Below the pieces are notes generated by a model. The model saw nothing but the letters and a program-made list of their open reading frames with translations. It was not told the origin of the DNA and did not search any database. Below, in pieces: positions 41,004 to 49,295 of a stretch of DNA of 64,000 bases. The stretch comes from an uncultured Planktomarina sp. GTDB lineage: Bacteria > Pseudomonadota > Alphaproteobacteria > Rhodobacterales > Rhodobacteraceae. The stretch lies in assembly GCA_905181815.1 (NCBI GenBank), contig CAJIZA010000003.1, positions 248,001 through 312,000 on the forward strand, written 5' to 3'. The position numbers and the translations under genes were made by a program. Every line of letters starts with the position of its first letter. Positions within the stretch are counted from its first letter, which is position 1.

Positions 41004-41777
41004 ATGTTGGTTTGTATTTCACCGGCGAAAAAGCTGGATTGGGCGGAGGTGTCGCGCTCAGATGTCACCACGCCAGACTTTTCTGCTGATGCGCTGAACT
41101 TGGCGAAAACGGCGCGGGACCTTCCGGTGCCTCAGTTGCAGAAACTGATGTCGATCAGCGAAAATCTTGCGCGACTTAATCACGAACGTTTCGTGGCATT
41201 TGCGGACAAGCCCGTGGATGAAGCTTTGCGTCCTGCCGCTTTGGCCTTTGCGGGAGACACATACCAAGGTTTGGAAGCGTCGAGTTTCAGTGAGGATGAT
41301 ATGCGCTGGGCACAGGACCACGTGCGCATTCTCTCCGGGCTTTATGGTGTTTTGCGGCCTTTGGACCAAATTCAAGCCTACCGGCTTGAAATGGGAAGCC
41401 GCTTGAAAACGGATCGCGGTGGATCTCTTTATGCCTATTGGGGGCAGGAGTTGTCAAAGGCGTTAAACGCGCAGGCAGAGGTGACCGGAGCGCAGGCGCT
41501 GGTCAACTGTGCCAGCCAAGAATACTTTGGTGCTGTGGATGTCTCGGCGCTGCATCTGCCGATCATCACGCCGCAATTTCTGGAGCTGAAAGAGGGTAAG
41601 GCGAAGATTGTGAGCTTCTACGCCAAGAAAGCCCGCGGGGCGATGGCGCGATTTATTGTCCAGAACCGATTGTCAGATCCTGCGCAAATCGTGGAGTTTG
41701 ATTTGGGTGGATATGCCTATCAACCTGAGCAATCCACGCCAGAAAAACCGGTCTTCCTGCGTGATTATCCCGCCTAG
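41004..41777 (+). CDS. yaaA: Peroxide stress protein YaaA (UPF0246)
   Basis: YaaA (257 aa) limits free intracellular iron during hydrogen peroxide stress in Escherichia coli and has a DNA-binding fold. The family start MLVCISPAKKLDW, the segment LSGLYGVLRPLDQIQAYRLE, and VNCASQEYF are all present. It has GGAGACAC upstream. Its end overlaps the convergent idi stop by four bases. Confidence 0.92.
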   Translation: MLVCISPAKKLDWAEVSRSDVTTPDFSADALNLAKTARDLPVPQLQKLMSISENLARLNHERFVAFADKPVDEALRPAALAFAGDTYQGLEASSFSEDDMRWAQDHVRILSGLYGVLRPLDQIQAYRLEMGSRLKTDRGGSLYAYWGQELSKALNAQAEVTGAQALVNCASQEYFGAVDVSALHLPIITPQFLELKEGKAKIVSFYAKKARGAMARFIVQNRLSDPAQIVEFDLGGYAYQPEQSTPEKPVFLRDYPA

Positions 41778-42289
41778 GCGCCAAATATGGCTTTCGCATG
41801 TTGGCTGAGGTAGATTTTTAGCCATGGGGTAAAAACCTCTGGCTGCGCTGCAATCTCATGGGTGAGATCCTTTAGATTTTGCCAGCGATGATCCATCACC
41901 TCTTCGGGATTGGGGCGAATGTTGATCTGGGTGACTTGCAGCGTAAAAATTTCCACCACCTCATGCTCAATCATACCGCCGCCCACATCAGCGCGATATT
42001 CTACCGTGCCGCGGTACACAGGGATTTGGTCCGCCAGCCCTAATTCTTCCTCAAGCCGGCGCTGGGCGCAGTCAAAACCAGCTTCGCCCCATTCCGGATG
42101 TGTGCAGCAGGCATTGGCCCAAAGGCCGGGGGTGTGATATTTGCTCATGGCGCGGCGTTGCAACAATGTCTCCGCACTCCGCATCACAAAAACAGACACT
42201 GCTTTATGCTTCAATCCGCGCAGATGGGTTTGCAGCTTTTCAACTGGCTGCAACTGACCGTTTATCCATGCGGGAACCAATATGTCCAT
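41774..42289 (-). CDS. idi: Isopentenyl-diphosphate delta-isomerase, type 1
   Basis: Idi (171 aa) interconverts IPP and DMAPP, feeding ubiquinone, carotenoid and other isoprenoid synthesis. The Nudix-like fold shows the active Cys in WANACCTHPEWGE (near residue 67) and the metal/active Glu in RRLEEELGL and MIEHEVVEIF. It is intact, with an AT-poor 5' side. It is divergent from hemA over 259 bases. Confidence 0.94.
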   Translation of the reverse strand: MDILVPAWINGQLQPVEKLQTHLRGLKHKAVSVFVMRSAETLLQRRAMSKYHTPGLWANACCTHPEWGEAGFDCAQRRLEEELGLADQIPVYRGTVEYRADVGGGMIEHEVVEIFTLQVTQINIRPNPEEVMDHRWQNLKDLTHEIAAQPEVFTPWLKIYLSQHAKAIFGA

Positions 42290-42444
42290 TCATTCTGCCC
42301 TTAGATGTTGCGCATCCTTTAGGGCGAAATATGCCTTTGCAAAAGCGGTGACAGGGCGGCTTTGTTGCCTATGGTGTTCAAAAGCTCTGAATTTCATATC
42401 ACGGGGGCGGAAATGTCGCGGGCAATTCGATCAAAACTTGCCTT

Positions 42445-42469
42445 TAGGTGCAGAAACATGAAGCACCTA
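42445..42469. promoter_or_regulatory. Inverted repeat upstream of hemA
   Basis: TAGGTGC and GCACCTA form a perfect 7-base inverted repeat with an 11-base spacer, 80 bases before the hemA ATG; a TATATAG lies just after it. It may be an operator. No FNR box (TTGAT-N4-ATCAA) is visible in 42290-42548, and nothing else there looks like a gene. Confidence 0.3.
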
Positions 42470-42548
42470 GGCTATATAGCAAATCGAGCAGATCCAGCGG
42501 CCTTGTCATCCGCTCCTGCGTGAACTGGACCAGCAGAAAGAATACGCC

Positions 42549-43760
42549 ATGTCGTTTGATCACTTTTTCAAAAATCAACTTGAGCAGTTGAAACAGGATG
42601 GCAATTATCGGTATTTCGCCGATCTTGAACGGAAAACCGGTAAGTTTCCTCAGGCCACCAATCATTTTGAGGGCGGTACTCGGGATGTTACGGTTTGGTG
42701 TTCCAACGATTATTTGGGCATGGGCCAGCATCCTGCGGTGATTGCCGCGATGCAAGAGGCTGTCGGGCGCTGCGGTACAGGCGCAGGTGGCACGCGCAAT
42801 ATAAGCGGAACCAATCACGACCACTTGCTGCTTGAGGCTGAGCTGGCGGATTTGCACGGCAAAGAGGCCGCGCTTTTGTTCACCTCTGGCTATGTGTCCA
42901 ACTGGACAACATTGGCCACGCTGGGTGCCAAAATCCCCAATGCGGTGATTTTGTCAGACAGCGAAAACCACGCGTCGATGATTGAAGGCATTCGTCATTC
43001 TAAAGCCGAAAAAATGATTTGGGCACATAATGATGTAGAAGACCTCGACCGTAAGTTGACCGCTTGCGCAGACCGGCCGAAGATTGTCGCTTTTGAAAGC
43101 GTCTACTCTATGGATGGGGATATTGCACCGATTGCCGCGATTTTGGATGTTTGTGAAAAACACGGGGCGCTCACCTATCTTGATGAGGTTCATGCGGTTG
43201 GCATGTATGGCCCGCGTGGCGGTGGCATCAGTGAGCGTGAAGGCTTGGCGCATCGTATCGACATCATTGAGGGTACCCTAGGCAAAGCCTTTGGCTGTGT
43301 TGGTGGCTATATCACCGGCTCAGAAGCGATGTGCGATTTTATCCGGTCTTTTGGCTCGGGATTCATTTTTACCACGGCTTTGCCTCCTGCGGTTGCAGCC
43401 GCGGCGCGCACCTCTATTGCGCATCTCAAAACCAGCTTCGTAGAGCGGATGGGTCAACGGGCACAGGTGGCGCGCCTGCGCGCTGGGCTGGATAAAGCCG
43501 GGATTCCACATTTGGCAAATGACAGCCATATCGTGCCGGTGATGATCAAAGATGCTGTAAAAACCAAAATGTTGGCCGATTATTTGATGGATAGCTTTGG
43601 CATCTATGTTCAGCCTATTAATTACCCGACCGTTCCAAGAGGCACAGAGCGTCTGCGGTTTACACCCTCGCCTTTGCACAGTGATGCTGATGTGGATCAC
43701 TTGGTTACGGCCCTGTCTGAGCTGTGGAAACAATGCGCTGTGTCCCATGTGGCCGCCTAA
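42549..43760 (+). CDS. hemA: 5-aminolevulinate synthase
   Basis: HemA (403 aa) condenses glycine and succinyl-CoA, the first committed step of tetrapyrrole synthesis by the C4 pathway used in alphaproteobacteria. The PLP lysine lies in [16 protein letters not shown] (near 245), with [12 protein letters not shown] and [13 protein letters not shown] in the N-terminal half and [12 protein letters not shown] in the core. Downstream is a haem-containing cytochrome c. No bacteriochlorophyll genes are in this window. Confidence 0.97.
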   Translation: MSFDHFFKNQLEQLKQDGNYRYFADLERKTGKFPQATNHFEGGTRDVTVWCSNDYLGMGQHPAVIAAMQEAVGRCGTGAGGTRNISGTNHDHLLLEAELADLHGKEAALLFTSGYVSNWTTLATLGAKIPNAVILSDSENHASMIEGIRHSKAEKMIWAHNDVEDLDRKLTACADRPKIVAFESVYSMDGDIAPIAAILDVCEKHGALTYLDEVHAVGMYGPRGGGISEREGLAHRIDIIEGTLGKAFGCVGGYITGSEAMCDFIRSFGSGFIFTTALPPAVAAAARTSIAHLKTSFVERMGQRAQVARLRAGLDKAGIPHLANDSHIVPVMIKDAVKTKMLADYLMDSFGIYVQPINYPTVPRGTERLRFTPSPLHSDADVDHLVTALSELWKQCAVSHVAA

Positions 43761-43814
43761 AGCGCAGTTTTTAAATCGCCGTTTTGATCGTCATGAAATT
43801 CAAGGGAGAATGAT

Positions 43815-44258
43815 ATGAACAGGCTTATTTTTGTATTATTCGCAGGGGTTCTGGCCTCTGGGGCTTTGGCGGATGGTCACAGCGCCTCTGGTGACGCATC
43901 CGCAGGCGAGGTGGCCTTTAACAAGCAATGTGTTGCCTGTCATGTGGTTGTGACGGATGCTGGCGAAAAGCTGGCGGGGCGCAACAGTAAATCTGGCCCA
44001 AACCTGTATAATATCGCTGGTGCAATAGCAGGTGCCGTACCGGGCTACCGTTACGGAAAATCTTTGGTGAAGGCTGGCGTAGAGCTGGGTTTGATTTGGA
44101 CAGAAGAGACATTTTCGGCCTATGTCCAAGATCCAAAGGATTTTTTAAAGGTATTTCTCGACGATAAAAAAGCTCGGGCGAAAATGAGCTTTAAAGTGCG
44201 GAAGGAAGAAGACGCGCGTAATATTTACGCTTATTTGTATAGTATCGGCAGCAAGTAG
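43815..44258 (+). CDS. Soluble cytochrome c (c550/c2-like)
   Basis: This periplasmic electron carrier (147 aa) has a Sec signal peptide (cut near ALADG) and one haem site CVACH (around residue 35-39). The sixth ligand should be Met in KARAKMSFKVRK. Conserved GPNLYNIAG and GYRYGKSLVKAG, and the long insertion with DPKDFLKVFLDDK, resemble Paracoccus cytochrome c550. It could carry electrons from the bc1 complex (petABC in this window) to oxidases. The start has GGGAGAATGAT upstream. Confidence 0.92.
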   Translation: MNRLIFVLFAGVLASGALADGHSASGDASAGEVAFNKQCVACHVVVTDAGEKLAGRNSKSGPNLYNIAGAIAGAVPGYRYGKSLVKAGVELGLIWTEETFSAYVQDPKDFLKVFLDDKKARAKMSFKVRKEEDARNIYAYLYSIGSK

Positions 44259-44281
44259 GAGTTCTACGTTTCGATTTTTGA

Positions 44282-44309
44282 GGGGCGCCGCTGTTGTCAG
44301 GGGCACCCC
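44282..44309. terminator. Hairpin between convergent cytochrome c and thiolase genes
   Basis: GGGGCGCC and GGCACCCC form an 8-bp stem with one G-T wobble and a 12-base loop. No U-tract follows on either strand, so termination would be weak or Rho-assisted. Confidence 0.4.
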
Positions 44310-44319
44310 GTGTTGGGTT

Positions 44320-45495
44320 CTAAATCCGCTCAATTGCCACGGCGATCCCTTGGCCGCCGCCGATGCACATCGTGGCGAGGCCCTTTGAGCCGCCGCTGCG
44401 TTCCAATTCGGCTATGAGCTTCACCATGATGATGGCGCCCGTCGCCCCCACTGGGTGACCCAGAGCAATTGCACCGCCGTTCGGGTTGACCCGTGCAGGG
44501 TCCAAGCCAAGGCCACGATTAACCGCGACAGCCTGTGCCGCGAAGGCTTCATTGCTCTCAACAACGTCAAAATCATGGATGGTCAATCCGGTTTTCGCCA
44601 TCAGGTTTTCCACCGCAGGCACCGGCCCAATGCCCATCACTTCCGGCCGCACACCGGCGTGACCATAGCCGAGCAGGCGGAATTTTGGAGTGAGGCGGGC
44701 GCGTTCGGCTGCGTCAGCGCGCGCCAAGACAATTGCGGCAGCTCCGTCATTTATGCCCGAGGCATTTCCAGCAGTGACGGTTCCTTCTTTTTGGAAGACC
44801 GTCCGCAGTCCGGCTAAAACCTCTGCGCTGGTGGCTTTGGGATGTTCATCGGTGATGAAATCCACCATATCGCGTTTGACTTTGATTGGCACGGGTGTGA
44901 TTTGGTCGACAAAGCGCCCGTCTGCAATCGCCGCTGCGGCGCGGTTCTGGCTTTCCAAAGCAAAGGCATCTTGATCGGCGCGGGTGACGGCATGTTCTTG
45001 TGCAACATTTTCGGCGGTGATTCCCATATGGCCTGTGCCAAAGGGGCAGTGCAATGCGCCAAGCATCATGTCGAGTGTTTTGACATCCCCCATCTTCTGG
45101 CCCCAACGCTGTGCCTGCATGATATAGGGTGCGCGGCTCATATTCTCTGCGCCGCCAGCCAGTCCAAAATCTGCATCGCCAAGCATCAAGGATTGCGCCA
45201 CAGAGACGATGGCCTGCAGACCCGATCCGCAAAGGCGATTGACGTTCATGGCCGGCGTTTGGTCAGAGATGCCAGCCTCCATGGCGGCGACCCGGGACAG
45301 ATACATATCGCGCGGTTCGGTGTTGATGACATGACCAAAGGCGACATGGCCGATTTGCTCGGCTGCAACCTCTGCGCGGGTGAGCGCGGCTTTGGCCGCG
45401 ATTGCCCCTAGATCAATTGGGCTGACACCCGCGAGGCTGCCGCCAAAAGTGCCAATAGCTGTGCGTGCGCCACCAAGAATTACGATATCTGTCAT
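44320..45495 (-). CDS. Acetyl-CoA acetyltransferase / beta-ketothiolase
   Basis: This thiolase (391 aa) condenses or cleaves acyl-CoA units, for example in acetoacetyl-CoA formation or beta-oxidation. The nucleophilic Cys is in VNRLCGSGLQAIV (near residue 89), the catalytic His in GGAIALGHPVGATGA, and the second Cys in MCIGGGQGIA. ATG at 45495 has GGAGG six bases upstream and gives MTDIVILGGARTAIG. No polyhydroxybutyrate genes are adjacent. BktB-type or AtoB/PhaA-type cannot be separated by sight. Confidence 0.92.
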   Translation of the reverse strand: MTDIVILGGARTAIGTFGGSLAGVSPIDLGAIAAKAALTRAEVAAEQIGHVAFGHVINTEPRDMYLSRVAAMEAGISDQTPAMNVNRLCGSGLQAIVSVAQSLMLGDADFGLAGGAENMSRAPYIMQAQRWGQKMGDVKTLDMMLGALHCPFGTGHMGITAENVAQEHAVTRADQDAFALESQNRAAAAIADGRFVDQITPVPIKVKRDMVDFITDEHPKATSAEVLAGLRTVFQKEGTVTAGNASGINDGAAAIVLARADAAERARLTPKFRLLGYGHAGVRPEVMGIGPVPAVENLMAKTGLTIHDFDVVESNEAFAAQAVAVNRGLGLDPARVNPNGGAIALGHPVGATGAIIMVKLIAELERSGGSKGLATMCIGGGQGIAVAIERI

Positions 45496-45614
45496 TTTGT
45501 CCTCCATTTCATCCAGTCTAAAGTAAATCTGGTGAAAGTAGAGAGGCTTTTTTGGACGTGCCGCCGCGTAAAGAACTTTGACTGCTTGGCTGGGAGCATA
45601 GGAATTGCAAATGA

Positions 45615-45629
45615 GAACAAAATGTGAAC
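45615..45629. promoter_or_regulatory. LexA (SOS) box upstream of dnaE2
   Basis: GAAC-N7-GAAC (spacer AAAATGT), the reverse complement of the GTTC-N7-GTTC box of alphaproteobacteria, lies 31 bases before the dnaE2 ATG. Its position overlaps an in-frame GTG at 45624, which argues for the later start. Confidence 0.8.
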
Positions 45630-45659
45630 ATATGGGAGTCTGTTGCTGAGTCTGGTCTT

Positions 45660-48600
45660 ATGTCCTGTTCTGATGTCCTTCCTTTTCCACATCGCCGTCT
45701 GGCTTGGGCGGAGCTGCAAGCCTGTTCGAATTTCACCTTTTTGGCCGGAGGCTCGCACCCGGAGGAATATATGGATCGTGCAGCGTTCTTGGGGTTGTCG
45801 GCGGTGGCTATCGCAGATGTAAATTCTGTGGCGGGCATCGTGCGAGCACATACTCGAGCGCGGGAGATTGCTCGGCAGGTGGCTGAGCGGCAAGAGTTTG
45901 ACCGCACCATTGGGTTGATTGGCCCGCCTGCGCCGCCAGGCTTCCGGCGCAGCGCTTCGGCGCATATTTACAACACACCACGTTTGCTACCGGCGGCTAA
46001 GATTGTCCTACGGGAGGGTCTGTCCGCAACGCTTTTGCCCAAAACGCGTGTGGGCTGGGGCCAGCTGTGTCGTTTGATTTCCCGTGGGCGTTTGCGAGCG
46101 GACAAAGGTGGTTGCGACTTAGAATTTGATGACCTGTTGGAATTTGGCAGTGATCAGCTGATTTTGCTGCACGCGCCACCTGCCTTAGAGGTGCAGCCCG
46201 GCGCGTCCTCATGGGTGTCACATCTTCGGAGGTTGACGCGCCGCTTTGCTGAAGATGTGATGCTGCTCTTATACCCTTGTTATGATGGGCAAGATGAGGT
46301 GAATTTTGCCCGCATCGCCGCACTGGCGCAGCGATACTCCTTACCACTGGTGGCCTCTGCCGCCCCCATCATGCATCATGGCGCGCGCCGCCGCTTGACC
46401 GATACGCTCACCGCCATTCGTCTTGGGGTGCGGGTGGATGCTTTGGGTCGGTCGGCGCAGGTCAATGCAGAGCAACGGCTGCGCTCTCCTGAGGAGGCCG
46501 CCATCCTGTTTCAAGCCTATCCAGAGGCATTGCACAAAACGGCAGAGGTTCTAGAGCAGCTTACATTTTCTTTGGATGCGTTGCGGTATGAATATCCTTC
46601 GGAATTAAGCGCAGGAGAAAACCCCAGTGATCGGTTACGCCGTTTGGCCTATGAGGGGCTCGCATGGCGCTACCCAAGTGGTGCAACTGCGCGGGTAAAA
46701 AAGATCATCGAGCATGAGTTGCAGCTGATCGCCAAGCTCAATTATGAACCTTATTTCTTGACTGTACATGACATAGTCACCTTTGCCCGCAGCCGGGGTA
46801 TTTTGTGCCAAGGGCGTGGATCGGCAGCCAACTCGGTCGTGTGCTATTGCTTAGGTGTCACCTCGGTCAGCCCAGAGATTGGGACGATGGTGTTTGAGCG
46901 TTTTGTCTCAGAGGCGCGCAATGAGCCACCCGATATCGACGTGGATTTTGAGCATGAGCGCCGCGAAGAGGTGATCCAACATATTTATGAGCGCTATGGC
47001 CGTCACCGCGCAGGCCTTTGCGCTACGGTGGTGCATTACCGGGGCAAGCGGGCGATCCGTGAGGTGGGGCGCGCTATGGGCCTATCGGAAGATACCATCG
47101 GTGCCTTATCTTCGCAGCTTTGGGGGTTTTTCTCTACCAAAGGCTTGGAGGCGGAGCGTATGGCTGAGATCGGTCTGGATGCCAGTGATCCGCGTTTGCG
47201 CCAAACGATGGCTTTGATCTATGAGGTGATTGGCTTCCCACGACATTTGTCTCAACATGTTGGGGGCTTTATCATCACAGATGGCCGGCTGGATGAGTTG
47301 GTGCCGATTGAGAACGCCAGTATGGAAGGGCGTACGGTCATTTGCTGGGACAAGGATGATATCGACAGTCTGGGCATCTTAAAGGTGGATGTTCTCGCCT
47401 TGGGCATGTTGACTTGCATTCGTAAGGCCTTTGATTTGATTTCGGCGCATTACGGTGTGGAATACACATTGGCCACCTTGCCTCCTGAGGATCCAGTGGT
47501 CTATGATATGCTATGCCGAGCGGACAGCCTGGGCGTATTTCAAGTGGAAAGCCGGGCGCAGATGAATTTCTTACCGCGCATGCGCCCGCGCTGTTTTTAT
47601 GATCTGGTTATAGAGGTGGCGATCATTCGTCCGGGCCCCATTCAAGGGGACATGGTGCATCCCTATATTCGCCGCCGCAATGGTGAGGAACCGGTGAGCT
47701 TTCCCTCTGATGCCTTGGGCGCGGTTTTGGGCAAAACTCTCGGCGTACCTTTATTTCAAGAACAGGCCATGCAAATTGCAATCGTGGGAGCGGGCTTTAC
47801 GCCAGAGCAAGCCGATCGTCTGCGGCGATCTTTGGCGACGTTTAAAAAGCATGGCAATGTCAGTGAATTTAAAACACTCTTCATGAACGGCATGCAGCGC
47901 AATGGCTATGACGAGGATTTTGCCGCACGCTGTTTTTCGCAAATTGAAGGCTTTGGCGCCTATGGGTTTCCTGAAAGCCATGCCGCCAGTTTTGCGCTTT
48001 TGGTCTATGCGTCCAGTTGGCTTAAATATCATCATCCGGGCATTTTTGCCTGTGCGTTGTTGAATGCGCAGCCCATGGGGTTTTATGCGCCGGCACAGAT
48101 TGTCCGTGATGCCCGCGCCCATGGGGTGCAGCTGCGCCCCATTTGCGTCAACGCCAGCTATTGGGACAATGTGATGGAGCCCGATGGCCCTGGCGGCTTG
48201 GCCCTGCGGCTTGGGTTTCGGCAAATTCAAGCGATGCGTGAGGAAGATGTTGCATGGCTGACGGCCGCGCGCGGCAATGGGTATCAGGACGTAGAAGCGG
48301 TTTGGCGTAAAGCCGGTGTGAGTCCAAAAATGATCCAAGCCTTGGCGGAAGCGGACGCGTTTCACAGCCTTGGGTTGTCGCGCCGCGAGGCGCTTTGGGC
48401 CGCCAAGGCACTCACCGCAGAACGCCCTTTACCGCTCTTTGCGCAAGACCTTGAAGGGGAAAGCATTGCAGAGGATCCAGCCTATCTGCCGCAGATGACA
48501 GAGGGGGAGGAGGTGGTGGAAGATTATGTTTCTATGCGCCTGACCCTGCGCGCGCATCCCGTGGCCTTAATCCGCCACCGCCTGACGCCTGGCATGGGGC

Positions 48601-48710
48601 AAAGTCCGGCGGCACCGACCGTCTTGGGCGCGTCGGAAGATCAAAATCCAGATCTGATTGTGAAGCACAGGCCCGCCCATTCAGACTCTCATCTCCGGTT
48701 AGTCAGATAG
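45660..48710 (+). CDS. dnaE2: Error-prone DNA polymerase DnaE2
   Basis: DnaE2/ImuC (1016 aa) is a second DNA polymerase III alpha subunit used in SOS mutagenesis. The PHP domain starts AWAELQACSNFTFLAGGSHP, and the catalytic core has PPDIDVDFEHERREEV and GRGSAANSVVCYCLG, followed by VFQVESRAQM and the HhH segment. Residues of the polymerase site are present. The family is usually about 1080-1150 aa; the C-terminal OB-fold seen in relatives is missing here after LRAHPVALIRHRL, replaced by a short tail. A LexA box precedes it. imuA and imuB, usual partners, are absent. Confidence 0.93.
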   Translation: MSCSDVLPFPHRRLAWAELQACSNFTFLAGGSHPEEYMDRAAFLGLSAVAIADVNSVAGIVRAHTRAREIARQVAERQEFDRTIGLIGPPAPPGFRRSASAHIYNTPRLLPAAKIVLREGLSATLLPKTRVGWGQLCRLISRGRLRADKGGCDLEFDDLLEFGSDQLILLHAPPALEVQPGASSWVSHLRRLTRRFAEDVMLLLYPCYDGQDEVNFARIAALAQRYSLPLVASAAPIMHHGARRRLTDTLTAIRLGVRVDALGRSAQVNAEQRLRSPEEAAILFQAYPEALHKTAEVLEQLTFSLDALRYEYPSELSAGENPSDRLRRLAYEGLAWRYPSGATARVKKIIEHELQLIAKLNYEPYFLTVHDIVTFARSRGILCQGRGSAANSVVCYCLGVTSVSPEIGTMVFERFVSEARNEPPDIDVDFEHERREEVIQHIYERYGRHRAGLCATVVHYRGKRAIREVGRAMGLSEDTIGALSSQLWGFFSTKGLEAERMAEIGLDASDPRLRQTMALIYEVIGFPRHLSQHVGGFIITDGRLDELVPIENASMEGRTVICWDKDDIDSLGILKVDVLALGMLTCIRKAFDLISAHYGVEYTLATLPPEDPVVYDMLCRADSLGVFQVESRAQMNFLPRMRPRCFYDLVIEVAIIRPGPIQGDMVHPYIRRRNGEEPVSFPSDALGAVLGKTLGVPLFQEQAMQIAIVGAGFTPEQADRLRRSLATFKKHGNVSEFKTLFMNGMQRNGYDEDFAARCFSQIEGFGAYGFPESHAASFALLVYASSWLKYHHPGIFACALLNAQPMGFYAPAQIVRDARAHGVQLRPICVNASYWDNVMEPDGPGGLALRLGFRQIQAMREEDVAWLTAARGNGYQDVEAVWRKAGVSPKMIQALAEADAFHSLGLSRREALWAAKALTAERPLPLFAQDLEGESIAEDPAYLPQMTEGEEVVEDYVSMRLTLRAHPVALIRHRLTPGMGQSPAAPTVLGASEDQNPDLIVKHRPAHSDSHLRLVR

Positions 48711-48839
48711 GTATCTGAAATAGAAAATATTTGTTGCGGGTGTGGGGCGATGGATTTACCTTCCCTATGACAGGGTCATTTTTGGCCTTAAGGCATTTGA
48801 TAATTTATTTTAACGAACGATATATTTGGAGTGCCTTAT

Positions 48840-49277
48840 ATGAGCACTAAACATTGGTTCTTATTACAATATAAACCAAACTCTCATCGCCTAGCTTTGC
48901 GTAATCTACATCGTCAGGGGTTTGAAACCTTTCTGCCGATGCAAGATGTCACCCAACGGCATTCAACAAAATTTGTTCAGCAGAGGCGCCCTCTTTTTCC
49001 CGGCTATATGTTTGTGTCTTTTGCCTTGGACACCGCGCCATGGCATAAGATTAATTCAACTGTCGGTGTAGCGCGGTTGGTTAGCTTCGATGGCCAGCCT
49101 AAGGCCCTGCCGCCAGATCAATTTGCGCCGGGCGATGAGCTCCAAGTTATGAGTGGACCCTTCGCAGAATATGTTGCGACCATTGAAACGATTGATGCCG
49201 AACAGCGCATTTGGCTGCTGATGGAGTTTATGGGGCAAAAACGCGGATGGCTGTCTGGCCGGAGCAGGTGCAGTTAA
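48840..49277 (+). CDS. NusG-like (RfaH-type) transcription elongation factor, 3' end frameshifted
   Basis: This 145-aa protein has the NGN domain of NusG paralogues: WFLLQYKPNSHRLALRNLHR, QGFETFLPMQDV and RRPLFPGYMFVS. A KOW-like half follows (FAPGDELQVMSGPFAEYVAT). The linker is shortened. The last residues RGWLSGRSRCS look wrong; a one-base shift in the A5 tract (49240-49244) gives TRMAVWPEQVQLTK, a typical end, with TAA at 49285. Specialised NusG paralogues often control long polysaccharide operons, but none is adjacent. Start ATG 48840 has GGAG upstream. Confidence 0.75.
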   Translation: MSTKHWFLLQYKPNSHRLALRNLHRQGFETFLPMQDVTQRHSTKFVQQRRPLFPGYMFVSFALDTAPWHKINSTVGVARLVSFDGQPKALPPDQFAPGDELQVMSGPFAEYVATIETIDAEQRIWLLMEFMGQKRGWLSGRSRCS

Positions 49278-49295
49278 CAAAATAAGATTGCCTTG

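Noticed and set aside
48797..48826. Promoter TTGATA-N18-TATATT upstream of the NusG-like gene
   Set aside because: The transcript would start at about 48833, after the ribosome-binding site GGAG (48828-48831), so it would not serve the gene unless leaderless.
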